A stretch of 64,000 nucleotides of DNA from Nioella ostreopsis (GTDB lineage Bacteria > Pseudomonadota > Alphaproteobacteria > Rhodobacterales > Rhodobacteraceae), in NCBI RefSeq assembly GCF_004000255.1, contig NZ_RCIQ01000004.1:124001-188000 (forward strand), written 5' to 3'. Within the stretch, counting starts at the first letter, position 1. Each line of letters opens with the position of its first letter. The position numbers and the translations under genes were made by a program. Shown here one piece after another: positions 24,952 through 34,502 of the stretch. A model generated the notes under the pieces. It was not told the DNA's origin and made no database searches. It worked only from the letters and a program-made list of their open reading frames with translations.

Positions 24952-26040
24952 TTAGTCATTGCCCGCCAGTTTTGAAACGGCTTTCTGCAGATCCGCGACA
25001 GTCTTGGCCAGACGCGGCAAGCGGCGCAGCGCCTTGTAGCTTTCCACATGCGTCTCCATCTTGACCGCCGGATAACCCAGAACCGCGCGGCCTGCGGGCA
25101 CATTGGACAGGATCTTTGTGGCCCCGCCGGCAATCACGTCACTGCCAACGGTCAGATTGTCGGCAACACCGACCTGGCCGCCGAACACTGCGCGATCCCC
25201 GATCACGGTCGATCCCGCCACGCCGGTCTGCGCGGCAAAGAGGCAATCGCGCCCGACCTGCACGTTATGCGCGACATGAACGAGGTTGTCGAACTTGCAG
25301 CCATCCCCGATTTGCGTGTCCCGGATGGTGCCCTTGTCGATACAGGCATTGCAGCCGATCTCGACATCATTCCCGACGCGGACGGAGCCGAGCGAATGAA
25401 TGCGGGTCCAGCTCTGGTCAACCGCCTCCGCCTGCCCCATGGATTCGCGCACCTGTTCCACCGTCGATTTCTCGGGCGTCACGAAGGACATGCCGTCACC
25501 ACCGATCACCGCACCCGGATGGGCGATGAAGCGATCCCCGATATGGACCCGGCTGCCCACGCGCACCCCCTGCATCAGCAACGCATCGTCGCCAATATGG
25601 GCCAGTTCCGCGACAGTGACATGACTGGCGATACGGGCCCGCGCGCCGATCACCGCGCCGCGTCCGATCACAACGAACGGGCCGATGGCCGCACCGATGC
25701 CGATGCTGGCGCTTTCGTGGATGACGGCCATGGGATGTATGCCCGGCGCAATCTCGGGCCCCGGATCCAGCGCGGCGGTCAGACCGGCCAGCGCATACCG
25801 CGGACGCGGGACGACAATCGCTGCTTCCAGCGCGTAGGCCTGCCAATCCATGTCCGGTCCCAGCACGGCGGCCTTCGCCTGCCCGCTTGCCAGCCCCTCC
25901 GCATAGGCGGGTGACATGGCGAGGGCAAGCTGCCGGGGACCTGCCAGAGCCGGTTCCGACAGGCCGTCAATCTCCAGGTCCAGATTGCCGAAAGCCGAGG
26001 CCCCAAGAGCCTCGGCTATCCTTCCAATGGTCAGCGCCAT
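24952..26040 (-). CDS. lpxD: UDP-3-O-acylglucosamine N-acyltransferase
   Basis: The 362-residue enzyme has an N-terminal uridine-binding domain (about residues 1-105), then left-handed beta-helix hexapeptide repeats. The conserved catalytic block contains DNLVHVAHNVQVG with the active His. LpxD adds the N-linked 3-hydroxyacyl chain in lipid A synthesis, using acyl-ACP. The start at 26040 (MALTIGRIAEAL) matches the family; the frame extends to 26127 without support. Housekeeping lpxA/fabZ/lpxB are not adjacent; instead a private ACP and KAS follow. Confidence 0.92.
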   Translation of the reverse strand: MALTIGRIAEALGASAFGNLDLEIDGLSEPALAGPRQLALAMSPAYAEGLASGQAKAAVLGPDMDWQAYALEAAIVVPRPRYALAGLTAALDPGPEIAPGIHPMAVIHESASIGIGAAIGPFVVIGRGAVIGARARIASHVTVAELAHIGDDALLMQGVRVGSRVHIGDRFIAHPGAVIGGDGMSFVTPEKSTVEQVRESMGQAEAVDQSWTRIHSLGSVRVGNDVEIGCNACIDKGTIRDTQIGDGCKFDNLVHVAHNVQVGRDCLFAAQTGVAGSTVIGDRAVFGGQVGVADNLTVGSDVIAGGATKILSNVPAGRAVLGYPAVKMETHVESYKALRRLPRLAKTVADLQKAVSKLAGND

Positions 26041-26075
26041 ATTCGTGCTCCGCAGCGAGGGTTGCTGCGACAGCT

Positions 26076-27683
26076 TTAGCTGGCCATGATCGGGAGTTCC
26101 ACCCCGGCCTGCTCCATCGCATTCCACAGGGCACGGTCCCGCCCATAGATGTCGCGGCGGAAGTTCAGCTCGCCCTCTGGCGTCACGAAGGCCGTCCAGT
26201 AGACGATATGCACCGGGATCTGCTGAACCAGGTCAACCTGCGTTTCCTGACCGGAATTCAGGATGCGGGTGAAATAGCTCTGCGGCTGCGATTCCTGACG
26301 GGCGAGAAGGTGATAGGCCAGCTCCAGCGGACGATGAACCCGGACGCAGCCATGGCTGTAGGCACGGGTTTCGCGGGCGAAGAGGTTCCGCGAGGGCGTG
26401 TCATGCAGGTAGATGTTGTGCCGGTTGGGGAACATGAACTTCACCCGGCCAAGCGCATTGCCCGGCCCCGGTCCCTGACGCAGGTCGAAGGGGAAGGTCG
26501 AGGCGGTGTACTGGCTGAAGTCAATGCCCGCCCGGCTGACCTGCCGACCGCCCTGCAACAGCTCCAGATGACCGGCGGCAGCCGGGTTGGCCTGCATCTG
26601 CGGCAGGTATTCCCCGATGGTGATCGAACGCGGCACATACCAGCTCGGGTTGATCACCATATGCTCCATCGTGTCGGAGAATTCAGGTGTCACCCGGTTT
26701 GATGGGGTTGCGCCCACGACAACGCGGGTCTCGAAGGTGACCTCTTCATTGTCGATCACATAGGCGTGGTAGTCGGGAATGTTCACCAGAACATGACGGC
26801 TGCCGCGCTCCGGGTCTTCCCAGTTCATCCAGCGCTGACGTTCCATCGCCAGAATGACCTGACGCAGGCGGGTATCGAGCCCGATATTGACCTCTTCGAT
26901 GGTCGAAGAGCCCGCAACACCGTCAGCCAGAAGCCCATGCGCGGACTGGAAGCGCTGAACGGCGGCCTCCATGTCGGCATCGAACACGGCCGTGGCAGAG
27001 CGTTCCATATACCCCATACGGATCAGCCGGTCTCGCAGCTGCACCACGGATTGTCCACGGTCGCCCAGTTCCAGACGGCCGCCATAGACGGACGCCCCCC
27101 ATCCGCCCTCATTGGCCATGCGTGTCAGGCGCAGAAGCTCTCGCTGTAGGCGCAGATACTCCGGGTGCGCGGGCGGCAGGGCGCGCATCACCTCGTAGGG
27201 GTCGGCATCGACGAGGGATTGCAAAAGATCCGTCGGGTCGCGGCGCGGCAGGTCGCGATAGATCTCGCGCACGATCTCGCCGGGATCGAGAATGCCCGAC
27301 TGCACGTCATGGGCGTAGCGCAGGAACATGGCCGACGCCATTATCTCTGCCTGACCCCGGCTGTAGGGGTTGTCCGCATCCATGAAGGCGGCGCGCAGCG
27401 CGTCCGGGTCGTAGCGGCCGGCGGGCAGTCCGTGATTTGCGGCCCCCTCCAGAGCCATCAGCAGCGCATTGCGCCGCGCGGCATCCTCGGTGCGGGTCCA
27501 GATCGGCTCGAATGCACGCTCCCGGTAGAATTCGGCCATATCCTCATGTTCGGCCACGCCCTCGGCAATGGCCTGACGGAAGGCCGTGACCAGCGCCGAA
27601 GCGGGGGCAGGAACCAGCAGCGAGATCGAAAGGATCGCCGCCAGAATTGGCAGCATGGAAGGAAGAAAAAGCTTTTTTGTCAT
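26076..27683 (-). CDS. L,D-transpeptidase, YcbB/LdtD type
   Basis: The 535-residue protein has a signal peptide (residues 1-30), an N-terminal scaffold domain, a peptidoglycan-binding domain near 205-270 (LELGDRGQSVVQLRDRLIRM) and a C-terminal YkuD catalytic domain. The motif YSHGCVRVHRPLELA near 443-457 includes the nucleophilic Cys. Such enzymes form 3-3 crosslinks in peptidoglycan in the periplasm. The domain order matches YcbB. It is upstream of lpxD by 35 bp, so the envelope genes here are probably one operon, ldt-lpxD-acp-KAS. Confidence 0.9.
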   Translation of the reverse strand: MTKKLFLPSMLPILAAILSISLLVPAPASALVTAFRQAIAEGVAEHEDMAEFYRERAFEPIWTRTEDAARRNALLMALEGAANHGLPAGRYDPDALRAAFMDADNPYSRGQAEIMASAMFLRYAHDVQSGILDPGEIVREIYRDLPRRDPTDLLQSLVDADPYEVMRALPPAHPEYLRLQRELLRLTRMANEGGWGASVYGGRLELGDRGQSVVQLRDRLIRMGYMERSATAVFDADMEAAVQRFQSAHGLLADGVAGSSTIEEVNIGLDTRLRQVILAMERQRWMNWEDPERGSRHVLVNIPDYHAYVIDNEEVTFETRVVVGATPSNRVTPEFSDTMEHMVINPSWYVPRSITIGEYLPQMQANPAAAGHLELLQGGRQVSRAGIDFSQYTASTFPFDLRQGPGPGNALGRVKFMFPNRHNIYLHDTPSRNLFARETRAYSHGCVRVHRPLELAYHLLARQESQPQSYFTRILNSGQETQVDLVQQIPVHIVYWTAFVTPEGELNFRRDIYGRDRALWNAMEQAGVELPIMAS

Positions 27684-27908
27684 GGGTCACCTGTTTGCGC
27701 GCGGATCACGGGTGTGTGAGGTCTAGATGACCTGTCTCACAAGGCAGAGTCCATTCACAATTTCGAAAGATGTTCCTGATAGTTACTTGAAAAATACGAC
27801 GTGCCCCTGGTGCAACGCCTGCCGAAGAATCGGCCAATATCCCCGGAATCAACGCCTTTTTTGGCGGATTTCTGCCGACAGGCCACCATACGGGTGGGAC
27901 GCCCCGAC

Positions 27909-27932
27909 TTGAGACTTTCAAGAAAGTTTCAA
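27909..27932. promoter_or_regulatory. 24-nt inverted repeat in the ldt-DUF882 divergent region
   Basis: TTGAGACTTTC-AA-GAAAGTTTCAA is an inverted repeat with one mismatch. It lies about 95 bp before the DUF882 start in an AT-richer 342-bp gap (27684-28025) between two divergent cell-wall genes. It may be an operator or structured leader. The rest of the gap shows no gene. Confidence 0.35.
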
Positions 27933-28025
27933 TTGTGTCATAAAACGCACAGCTGGGGATGGACATGTAACAAGTCACGGAAAAGTGACACTGGACGGAA
28001 CGGGCAGAAGGACGGGGCAAATCTT

Positions 28026-28586
28026 ATGACGAATCCGACGATGACGCGGCGGTCGCTGCTTGGGGCATTTGCAGCCACCACGGTTGCAGCCGCCCCCTAC
28101 GCGGCAAACGCTTTCGGGATCCTTCGTGGCGGCGGCGACTATCGCAAGCTGCGCATGTATTCCGCACGGACCGGCGAAACACTCGACATGGTCTACTGGA
28201 TTGATGGCGACTATATCCGGCCCGCAATTCAGGAAATCACCTATTTCATGCGCGACTGGCGCGTTGATGAAACCCACGATATCGACCCGCGCACGCTGGA
28301 TATCATGGCCGCATCCCACAACTTGCTGGAAACCGGGCAACCCTACCTGCTGCTGTCCGGTTATCGGTCGCCCTCCACCAATGCCATGCTGCGTGCCCGG
28401 TCTTCCGGCGTTGCGCGCAATTCGCTGCACATGCAGGGACAGGCCGCCGACCTGCGGATCGAGGGACGCTCCGTCCGTCAGGTCGCCGCTGCGGCAGAGT
28501 CCTGTTCTGCGGGTGGCGTCGGGCGGTATTCCGGCTCCAATTTCACCCATATGGATTGCGGCCCGGTCCGCTCCTGGGGCGGCTGA
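28026..28586 (+). CDS. DUF882 / peptidase M15-like protein, Tat-exported (MepK/YcbK type)
   Basis: The 186-residue protein has a twin-arginine signal (TRRSLLGAFAATT, cut near ANA-F). It contains the DUF882 zinc site: His135 (SLHMQGQA), Asp142 (ADLRI) and His175 (FTHMDCG). Related YcbK/MepK is a murein endopeptidase that cleaves 3-3 crosslinks, which would match the divergent L,D-transpeptidase that makes them. The start at 28026 is preceded by GGACGGGG; the frame is open from 27801 but that part shows no protein-like sequence. A terminator follows. Confidence 0.85.
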   Translation: MTNPTMTRRSLLGAFAATTVAAAPYAANAFGILRGGGDYRKLRMYSARTGETLDMVYWIDGDYIRPAIQEITYFMRDWRVDETHDIDPRTLDIMAASHNLLETGQPYLLLSGYRSPSTNAMLRARSSGVARNSLHMQGQAADLRIEGRSVRQVAAAAESCSAGGVGRYSGSNFTHMDCGPVRSWGG

Positions 28587-28642
28587 CAGGTTTGCGGCCA
28601 CTTCGCCCAAGGGTGGCCATACGATCCTGAGGGACAGGAAAG

Positions 28643-28670
28643 AACCGGCCATCATGGCCGGTTTTTTCTT
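28643..28670 (+). terminator. Rho-independent terminator after the DUF882 gene
   Basis: AACCGGCC-ATCAT-GGCCGGTT is a perfect 8-bp stem followed by TTTTCTT. It also sits just past the stop of the convergent PfkB gene and may serve both. Confidence 0.85.
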
Positions 28671-28671
28671 G

Positions 28672-29619
28672 TCAGATCCGCTCCACCGGACAAACCGCGA
28701 TCAGCCGTTCCGCGTCGGAGCGTTCGCACAGACGCGTCGCTTCGGTCATCACCGCGGCGCTGGCCGCCGCCATGCCCCGTTGCAGACAGTCGGGCAAAGC
28801 CGCGCCTTGGGACAGGGCCAGCGTGAAACCCGCAACGAAACTGTCGCCCGCGCCGGTCTTGGATCGCACCGGCACATCGGCGGCATGGGACAGCCAGCGG
28901 TCCCGATCCGTCGCAAGGATGGAGCCATCCGCCCCACGCGCCAACACCACGACCCGCGCCACTCCGTTCCGCACCAGTGATTGCGCGAAATCCGCGCTGT
29001 CCTTCGCGGTCGGTAAACTTCGCGCCGCAAGCTCCTCCGCCTCTTCATGATCCAGCCTCAGCACGTCCAGCCCCGCGATGCGCCCCGCCTGCAATGCCCG
29101 AAGCGCTGCACCGGAGGTGTCAAGGATCAGCCGGGCGTCGAACTTTGAACACAGCGCCACCAGACGAGCGGGGAAATCGTCGGGAAATCCCGGCGGGTGG
29201 CTGCCGGACAACACCACCAGCCCGCCCACGGGAATCACCTCTGCGATCTCGGACTCGGCCTTTGCGATGTCGCCCTCGGACCAGTGCGGTCCCGGGAAGA
29301 TGAACCGGAACTGCTTGCCGGTCCCGTCTTCGATCACCGCAACGCTCTGGCGGGTTTCGCCCGGGGCTTCGATGATGCGAACCGGCAGACCGGTGCCCGC
29401 CAGCAATTTGGCCAGAACCACGCCCATGCCACCGCCCGCCGCCACCAGCGCCAGGCTTTCGCCCCCCAATTCCGCCATGGCGCGCGAGACGTTGAGGCCG
29501 CCGCCACCGGGGTCCAGCCTCGGCGTGGAACAGCGCAGCTTGGGGCCGGGACGGATTTCGGCCGTGGAGGTATCAAGATCCACGGCCGGGTTCAGGGTGA
29601 TCGTCAGAACAGATGTCAT
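28672..29619 (-). CDS. PfkB-family hexose kinase (1-phosphofructokinase type)
   Basis: The 315-residue ribokinase-fold enzyme has the N-terminal TLNPAVDLDTSTAEI typical of 1-phosphofructokinase, tagatose-6-phosphate kinase and PfkB 6-phosphofructokinase. The substrate-binding block DPGGGGLNVSRAMAELGG and the C-terminal anion-hole and catalytic base motif KTGAGDSFVAGF are also present. It phosphorylates a sugar phosphate with ATP; which one is not determined by sequence alone. It lies 36 bp beyond the SDR gene and may end the agl operon. Confidence 0.85.
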   Translation of the reverse strand: MTSVLTITLNPAVDLDTSTAEIRPGPKLRCSTPRLDPGGGGLNVSRAMAELGGESLALVAAGGGMGVVLAKLLAGTGLPVRIIEAPGETRQSVAVIEDGTGKQFRFIFPGPHWSEGDIAKAESEIAEVIPVGGLVVLSGSHPPGFPDDFPARLVALCSKFDARLILDTSGAALRALQAGRIAGLDVLRLDHEEAEELAARSLPTAKDSADFAQSLVRNGVARVVVLARGADGSILATDRDRWLSHAADVPVRSKTGAGDSFVAGFTLALSQGAALPDCLQRGMAAASAAVMTEATRLCERSDAERLIAVCPVERI

Positions 29620-29655
29620 TCCAGAAAGGTCCGTAAGGGCAGCTACCCCCAGACC

Positions 29656-30411
29656 CTATGGCAGGCGCAGCGCCCCGTCGAGACGGATGGTTTCGCCGTT
29701 CAGGTAGGGCATCTCGATCATGAAACGGGCCAGCCGCGCAAACTCCTGCGGGTTCCCAAGGCGGCGCGGGAAGACCACGTCGCTGGCGAGCTCCGCCATC
29801 ATCTCGGGCCCGAGGCTTTCCAGCATCGGCGTCAGGAACAGGCCCGGTGCGATGGCGTTCACCCGGATGCCGATCGCGCCCATGTCACGGGCCATGGGCA
29901 GCGAGAGACCGGCGATCCCGGCCTTGGACGCCGAATAGGCCGCCTGCCCTTTCTGGCCGTCAAAGGCGGCGATGGAGGCGGTGTTGACGATCACCCCGCG
30001 TTCGCCATCCTCATTCGGGTCGTTCTTCGACATCTCGACCGCCGCCAGCCGCGCCACGTTGAAGGCGCCCACCAGATTGATGTCGATGGTGCGCTGGAAG
30101 GCGTCGAGCGGGAATGGCCCTTTCGATCCCACCGTCTTGGCGCCGGTCACGATACCTGCGCAGTTCACAACGGCGGTGATCCCGCCCAATTGTGCGACCG
30201 CATGGGCGACACCCGCTGCAACGCTGTCTTCGCTGGTTACATCGACCTCGGCAAAGCTGATACCGGGGGTGCTGGCCAGCTCGGCGCCCTTGGCAGCATC
30301 GCGGTCGAAGATCGTCACCGCGGCCCCGGCACCAGCCAGATATGTCGCCGTCGCGGCCCCGAGCCCGCTGGCCCCACCGGTCACGATCACCTTTGCGCTT
30401 GCGATGTCCAT
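29656..30411 (-). CDS. Short-chain dehydrogenase/reductase, 3-hydroxyacyl-CoA dehydrogenase (HSD17B10)-like
   Basis: The 251-residue classical SDR has cofactor motif TGGASGLG at residues 11-18, VVNCAG near 81-86, and the catalytic set Ser146, Tyr159 and Lys163 (YSASK). The FLTPMLESL region after the active site resembles type II 3-hydroxyacyl-CoA dehydrogenases. It follows the alpha-glucoside transporter ATPase by 113 bp on the same strand, so co-transcription is possible but not shown. A role in sugar use cannot be inferred. Confidence 0.85.
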   Translation of the reverse strand: MDIASAKVIVTGGASGLGAATATYLAGAGAAVTIFDRDAAKGAELASTPGISFAEVDVTSEDSVAAGVAHAVAQLGGITAVVNCAGIVTGAKTVGSKGPFPLDAFQRTIDINLVGAFNVARLAAVEMSKNDPNEDGERGVIVNTASIAAFDGQKGQAAYSASKAGIAGLSLPMARDMGAIGIRVNAIAPGLFLTPMLESLGPEMMAELASDVVFPRRLGNPQEFARLARFMIEMPYLNGETIRLDGALRLP

Positions 30412-30524
30412 GCTTGTCTCCCTTCGAAACTGAACAGATGTTCAATTACGAAAGGAAACGACGTCGCGTCAATCAGAACGCAACGTCGTTTCGGTCGCGC
30501 CGTGCCGGGCGCGGGAGGAACCTG

Positions 30525-31625
30525 CTAGCGATAGTGCAGCGATACACCATCGCGGAAGACATGCACCTTTTCCGGGGCCGCACTCATGGTGACACGGGTG
30601 CCGCGCAACCCCTGATGGATGCCCTGCAGTTTCGCGATGACCGTATCGGTGTCATGATTGGCGCTCGGCACCGAGAAGTAGAGCTGCGTCACTTCCCCAA
30701 GGGCCTCGGTGATATCGACCGTCCCCGCAAAAGCGTAGTCGGCAGAGTCCGTCTGCACCATGTCCTCAGGCCGAATGCCAACTTCAACCTCGGCCCCCAT
30801 ATCCGCCTCAACCGAGGGGTAATTCGAGGTGATGCGCCCTGCCCCATCGGCAAGTTCCAGTGTCGTGACCTCTCCGGTGCCGACGATCTTGCCGGCCAGC
30901 AGGTTCATTGCCGGGCTGCCGATGAACTGGGCCACGAAGGTGGACCGGGGGCGTTCATACAGCTCCAGCGGGCTGCCAACCTGCGCGATGCCCTTGTTGG
31001 CCAGCACCACGATCCGGCTGGCCAGCGTCATCGCTTCCACCTGGTCGTGGGTCACGTAGATCATGGTCGAATCCGGCATCTGTTCCTTCAGCTGCGCGAT
31101 CTCGATCCGCGTGGCCACGCGCAGCGCCGCGTCGAGGTTGGACAGCGGTTCATCGAAGAGATACACCTTCGGATCGCGCACAATGGCCCGGCCAATCGCC
31201 ACCCGCTGCCGCTGCCCGCCCGACAGCGCCTTGGGCAGCCGGTCGAGGTAGTCGGTCAGTTGCAGCTTGTCGGCGGCGGCATTGACCGCGCTGTCGATCT
31301 CTGACTTCGACTTGCCCGCGATGCGCAGGGCAAAGGCCATGTTTTCTCGCACCGTCATATGCGGGTAGAGCGCGTAGGACTGAAACACCATCGCAATGCC
31401 GCGCTGCGCGGGCGGCACGTCGTTCATCGGCTCTCCGTCAATCGACAGGGTGCCGTCGGTGATCTTCTCCAGCCCTGCGATCATCCGCAGAAGCGTGGAT
31501 TTCCCGCACCCGGAGGGGCCGACGAAGACGATCAGTTCGCCCGTCTTGATATCGAGATTGATGTCATTGAGGACATTCACATCGCCATAGGATTTGACGA
31601 CGTCCTTGAGGACGAGATCAGCCAT
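30525..31625 (-). CDS. aglK: Alpha-glucoside ABC transporter, ATP-binding protein
   Basis: The 366-residue MalK/UgpC-type ATPase has Walker [10 protein letters not shown] (36-44), signature [14 protein letters not shown] near 134, Walker [13 protein letters not shown] near 154, the H-loop His in VTHDQVEA, and a C-terminal TOBE regulatory domain from about 240. It powers the AglF/AglG permease. The start at 31625 overlaps the end of aglA by 8 nt; the much longer open frame to 31811 is only an artefact of overlap with aglA. Confidence 0.92.
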   Translation of the reverse strand: MADLVLKDVVKSYGDVNVLNDINLDIKTGELIVFVGPSGCGKSTLLRMIAGLEKITDGTLSIDGEPMNDVPPAQRGIAMVFQSYALYPHMTVRENMAFALRIAGKSKSEIDSAVNAAADKLQLTDYLDRLPKALSGGQRQRVAIGRAIVRDPKVYLFDEPLSNLDAALRVATRIEIAQLKEQMPDSTMIYVTHDQVEAMTLASRIVVLANKGIAQVGSPLELYERPRSTFVAQFIGSPAMNLLAGKIVGTGEVTTLELADGAGRITSNYPSVEADMGAEVEVGIRPEDMVQTDSADYAFAGTVDITEALGEVTQLYFSVPSANHDTDTVIAKLQGIHQGLRGTRVTMSAAPEKVHVFRDGVSLHYR

Positions 31626-33264
31626 CGGAACTCTCCTGTGCTGCGTAAAGGGCCTGCCAGGGCCCGAGGGTCGGGGCGGTGCCGTCAAAGGGCGCGGCGA
31701 GCGGGGTCCAGTCGCCATCGGGCATGTCGATATCCTGCGCGCTGTCCGACAGGTTGAAGATGCACAGGACCGTTCGACCTGCGTGCTGACGGCTGAAGGA
31801 CAGGATGTCATCCGCTGCGTGAAGCAGGGTGAAATCCCCCTTGGCCAGCGCCGGTTCGGTGGCCCGGAACCGGATCATGCGGCGATAGAAGGCCAGCATG
31901 CTGTCGGATTTTTCATCCTGAGCGGCGACTGAGTGGGACAGGTGTTCCACCGCCACGGGCAGCCACGGCTTGCCTTCCGTGAAGCCGCCATTGGCATTGT
32001 CGGTGACCCAGGGCATCGGCGTGCGACATCCGTCGCGGCCCTTGAACTTGGGCCAGAAGCGGATGCCATAGGGATCTTGCAGATGCTCAAACGGCACGTA
32101 AGCCTCGGTCAGCCCCAGTTCCTCGCCCTGATAGAGACAGGCGGATCCCCGCAAGCTGAGCAACAGGGCCGCATAGGCGCGCTGCGCCGGTTCCGACAGG
32201 GTCCAGCGGCTGGCATGGCGCACCACATCGTGGTTGGAAAACGCCCAACAGGCCCATCCGTCGCCAATCGAGCCTTCGTAGCGCGTCAGCACCTCGCCCA
32301 CCCGGTCTGCCGTGGGGGCGATGCCGGACAGGAACTCGAAGGAATAGCACATCTGCACCTTGTCGCCGCCCGATGTGTATTCCGACTGGATTTCCAACCC
32401 GTATTGCGCGTCGCCCACTTCGCCCACGGCCACGGCGTCGAACTCGTCCATCACCGAACGGAACCGGCGCAGGAACGCGAGGTTTTCGGGCTGGTTCTTG
32501 TCATAGAGGTGATCCTGCCAGTTATAGGGGTTCACCTCGGGCGCGATGGTGGCGTTGCGGGCCTCTGGGGCCAGCGCCGGGTTGTCGCGCAATTGCTGGT
32601 CGTGGAAGTAGAAGTTGATCGTATCCAGACGGAAACCATCGACACCGCGTTCCAGCCAGAAGCGCACCACGTCCAGCAGGGCATCCTGCACATCCGGGTT
32701 GTGCAGGTTCAGGTCAGGCTGTTCGGACAGGAAATTATGCAGGTAATACTGCATCCGCTCTCCATCCCATTCCCAGGCGGAGCCTCCGAAAATGGACAGC
32801 CAGTTGTTGGGCGGCGTGCCATCGGGCTTGGCATCGGCCCAGACATACCAGTCGGAGCGCGCATTCTCTCGGCTCTGACGGCTTTCCTGGAACCAGGCGT
32901 GCTGGTCCGAGGTGTGGCTGATCACAAGGTCGATGAGCACCTTGAGCCCCAATTCATGGGCGCGGGCGATCAGCGCGTCGAAATCGCCAAGCGTGCCGAA
33001 CATCGGGTCCACGTCGCGGTAATCGCTGACGTCATAGCCGAAATCCAACATCGGCGAGCGGAAGAAGGGTGAAATCCAGACCGCGTCAACACCAAGTCGC
33101 GCGATATGGTCCAGCCGGTGGATGATCCCCGACAGATCGCCGATACCGTCGCCATTGCTGTCCTGGAAGCTGCGCGGATAGATCTGGTAGATCACCGCCC
33201 CCCGCCACCAGTCCCTGTCGACGAGGCCCGCACGGGCCGGGGTCATGTCTTGCATGAGATTCAT
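31618..33264 (-). CDS. aglA: Alpha-glucosidase, GH13 family
   Basis: The 548-residue cytoplasmic glycosidase (no signal peptide) has the four GH13 regions: [18 protein letters not shown] with nucleophile Asp214, VGEVGD with acid/base Glu282, and FSNHD with Asp346. The opening [20 protein letters not shown] is typical of AglA and related alpha-glucosidases. It hydrolyses imported maltose- or sucrose-like glucosides to glucose. It is the fourth gene of the aglEFGAK operon. Confidence 0.93.
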   Translation of the reverse strand: MNLMQDMTPARAGLVDRDWWRGAVIYQIYPRSFQDSNGDGIGDLSGIIHRLDHIARLGVDAVWISPFFRSPMLDFGYDVSDYRDVDPMFGTLGDFDALIARAHELGLKVLIDLVISHTSDQHAWFQESRQSRENARSDWYVWADAKPDGTPPNNWLSIFGGSAWEWDGERMQYYLHNFLSEQPDLNLHNPDVQDALLDVVRFWLERGVDGFRLDTINFYFHDQQLRDNPALAPEARNATIAPEVNPYNWQDHLYDKNQPENLAFLRRFRSVMDEFDAVAVGEVGDAQYGLEIQSEYTSGGDKVQMCYSFEFLSGIAPTADRVGEVLTRYEGSIGDGWACWAFSNHDVVRHASRWTLSEPAQRAYAALLLSLRGSACLYQGEELGLTEAYVPFEHLQDPYGIRFWPKFKGRDGCRTPMPWVTDNANGGFTEGKPWLPVAVEHLSHSVAAQDEKSDSMLAFYRRMIRFRATEPALAKGDFTLLHAADDILSFSRQHAGRTVLCIFNLSDSAQDIDMPDGDWTPLAAPFDGTAPTLGPWQALYAAQESSDG

Positions 33265-33278
33265 GGGTCTTGCTGCCC

Positions 33279-34502
33279 TTATTTGACCGAGCCAGCCAGA
33301 AGGCCGCGCACGAGGTAACGTTGCATGGTGAAGAAGACGAGGACCGGCACCGCGATGGACACAAACGCCGCTGCCGCCAGAATACCCCAGTCGCCGCCGC
33401 GAGAGCCAAGCAGGTCATCGGCAATCCGCACGGTCATGACCTTGGAGGCGTCGTCGGACGGCAGGAAGACCTTGGCGACCAGCAGATCGTTCCATGTCCA
33501 GAGGAACTGGAAGATGGCAAAGCTGGCCAGCGCCGGAAAGCTCAGCGGCAGAATGATCTTGGTGAAGATCTGGAAATCGGTGGCCCCGTCGACCTTGGCG
33601 CTTTCGATGATGTCGCGCGGCAGCCCGACCATGTAGTTGCGCAAGAGATAGATCGCGAGCGGCAGGCCGAACCCGGTATGGGCCAGCCAGATTCCGACAA
33701 AGCTCTGCCCGATGCCGATCTGGTTGTGCAGATTGAGCAGCGGCACGAGCGCCAGTTGCAGGGGCACCACCAGAAGGCCCACGATGGCCGCGATCAGAAG
33801 GCCCCGCCCCGGGAAATCCATCCAGGCCAGCGCATAGGCCGCGAAGGCCGCGATCAGGATCGGGATCACGGTCGAGGGGATCGTGACCGTGAAGGTGTTG
33901 ATGAAGTTGCGGAAGACGCCGTTTTCATCCGACAGGATTTCCCAGAAGGTCTGACCCGCTGCATAAGCCTCCTCCCGCTCTTCCTCGGTCTGCGCGGTCA
34001 GGATGGTCAGATAGTTGTCCATGGTAAAATCGGGCGGGGTATCCGCGCCGAAATAGATGCGAAGACCCCGATCATCGGGCGTTTCCGCCGTCGTGTAGCG
34101 GTAGCTGCCATCGGCATTGACGGTAAGCGTACCGCCATCGCGGGTCTCGCCCTCGGTCCCGGCCGGATAGGCCGTGGGTTCACGACCGGTGACACCGAAG
34201 GCGGTGACAGCGGCTTCACCGCTGGCGAAGGCCTCGGACACTTCGGAGGTCGCGAAGATATTGCCCTCGACCACCCACAGATCGCCCTCCTGCACCGGTT
34301 CGCCATCATTGGCGCGGGTGCGGTAGGTCAGTTCGACCGAAAACGGCGCGTTCCACCAGCCCGAGGCGGTGATCTGGTCGCGGTCGCGGAAGGACGACAC
34401 GAAGAGCCCAACCGTCGGGATCAGCCAGGCAATGACCAGCAGCGCCACGGAGATGTTGACGGCCCATTTCAGGCCAGAGCTTTTGCCGGCGATATTGTCC
34501 AT
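33279..34502 (-). CDS. aglG: Alpha-glucoside ABC transporter, permease AglG
   Basis: The 407-residue MalG-type permease has an N-terminal membrane helix (residues 13-35), then an unusually long extracytoplasmic insert of about 150 residues with repeat-like acidic segments, then five further helices. The coupling loop motif ESAKVDGATDFQIFTKIILPL interacts with the ATPase. Most MalG-like permeases are about 280 residues. AglG proteins are known to be longer, so the insert is a family feature rather than an error. The start overlaps the aglF stop by one base (TGATG). Confidence 0.92.
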   Translation of the reverse strand: MDNIAGKSSGLKWAVNISVALLVIAWLIPTVGLFVSSFRDRDQITASGWWNAPFSVELTYRTRANDGEPVQEGDLWVVEGNIFATSEVSEAFASGEAAVTAFGVTGREPTAYPAGTEGETRDGGTLTVNADGSYRYTTAETPDDRGLRIYFGADTPPDFTMDNYLTILTAQTEEEREEAYAAGQTFWEILSDENGVFRNFINTFTVTIPSTVIPILIAAFAAYALAWMDFPGRGLLIAAIVGLLVVPLQLALVPLLNLHNQIGIGQSFVGIWLAHTGFGLPLAIYLLRNYMVGLPRDIIESAKVDGATDFQIFTKIILPLSFPALASFAIFQFLWTWNDLLVAKVFLPSDDASKVMTVRIADDLLGSRGGDWGILAAAAFVSIAVPVLVFFTMQRYLVRGLLAGSVK

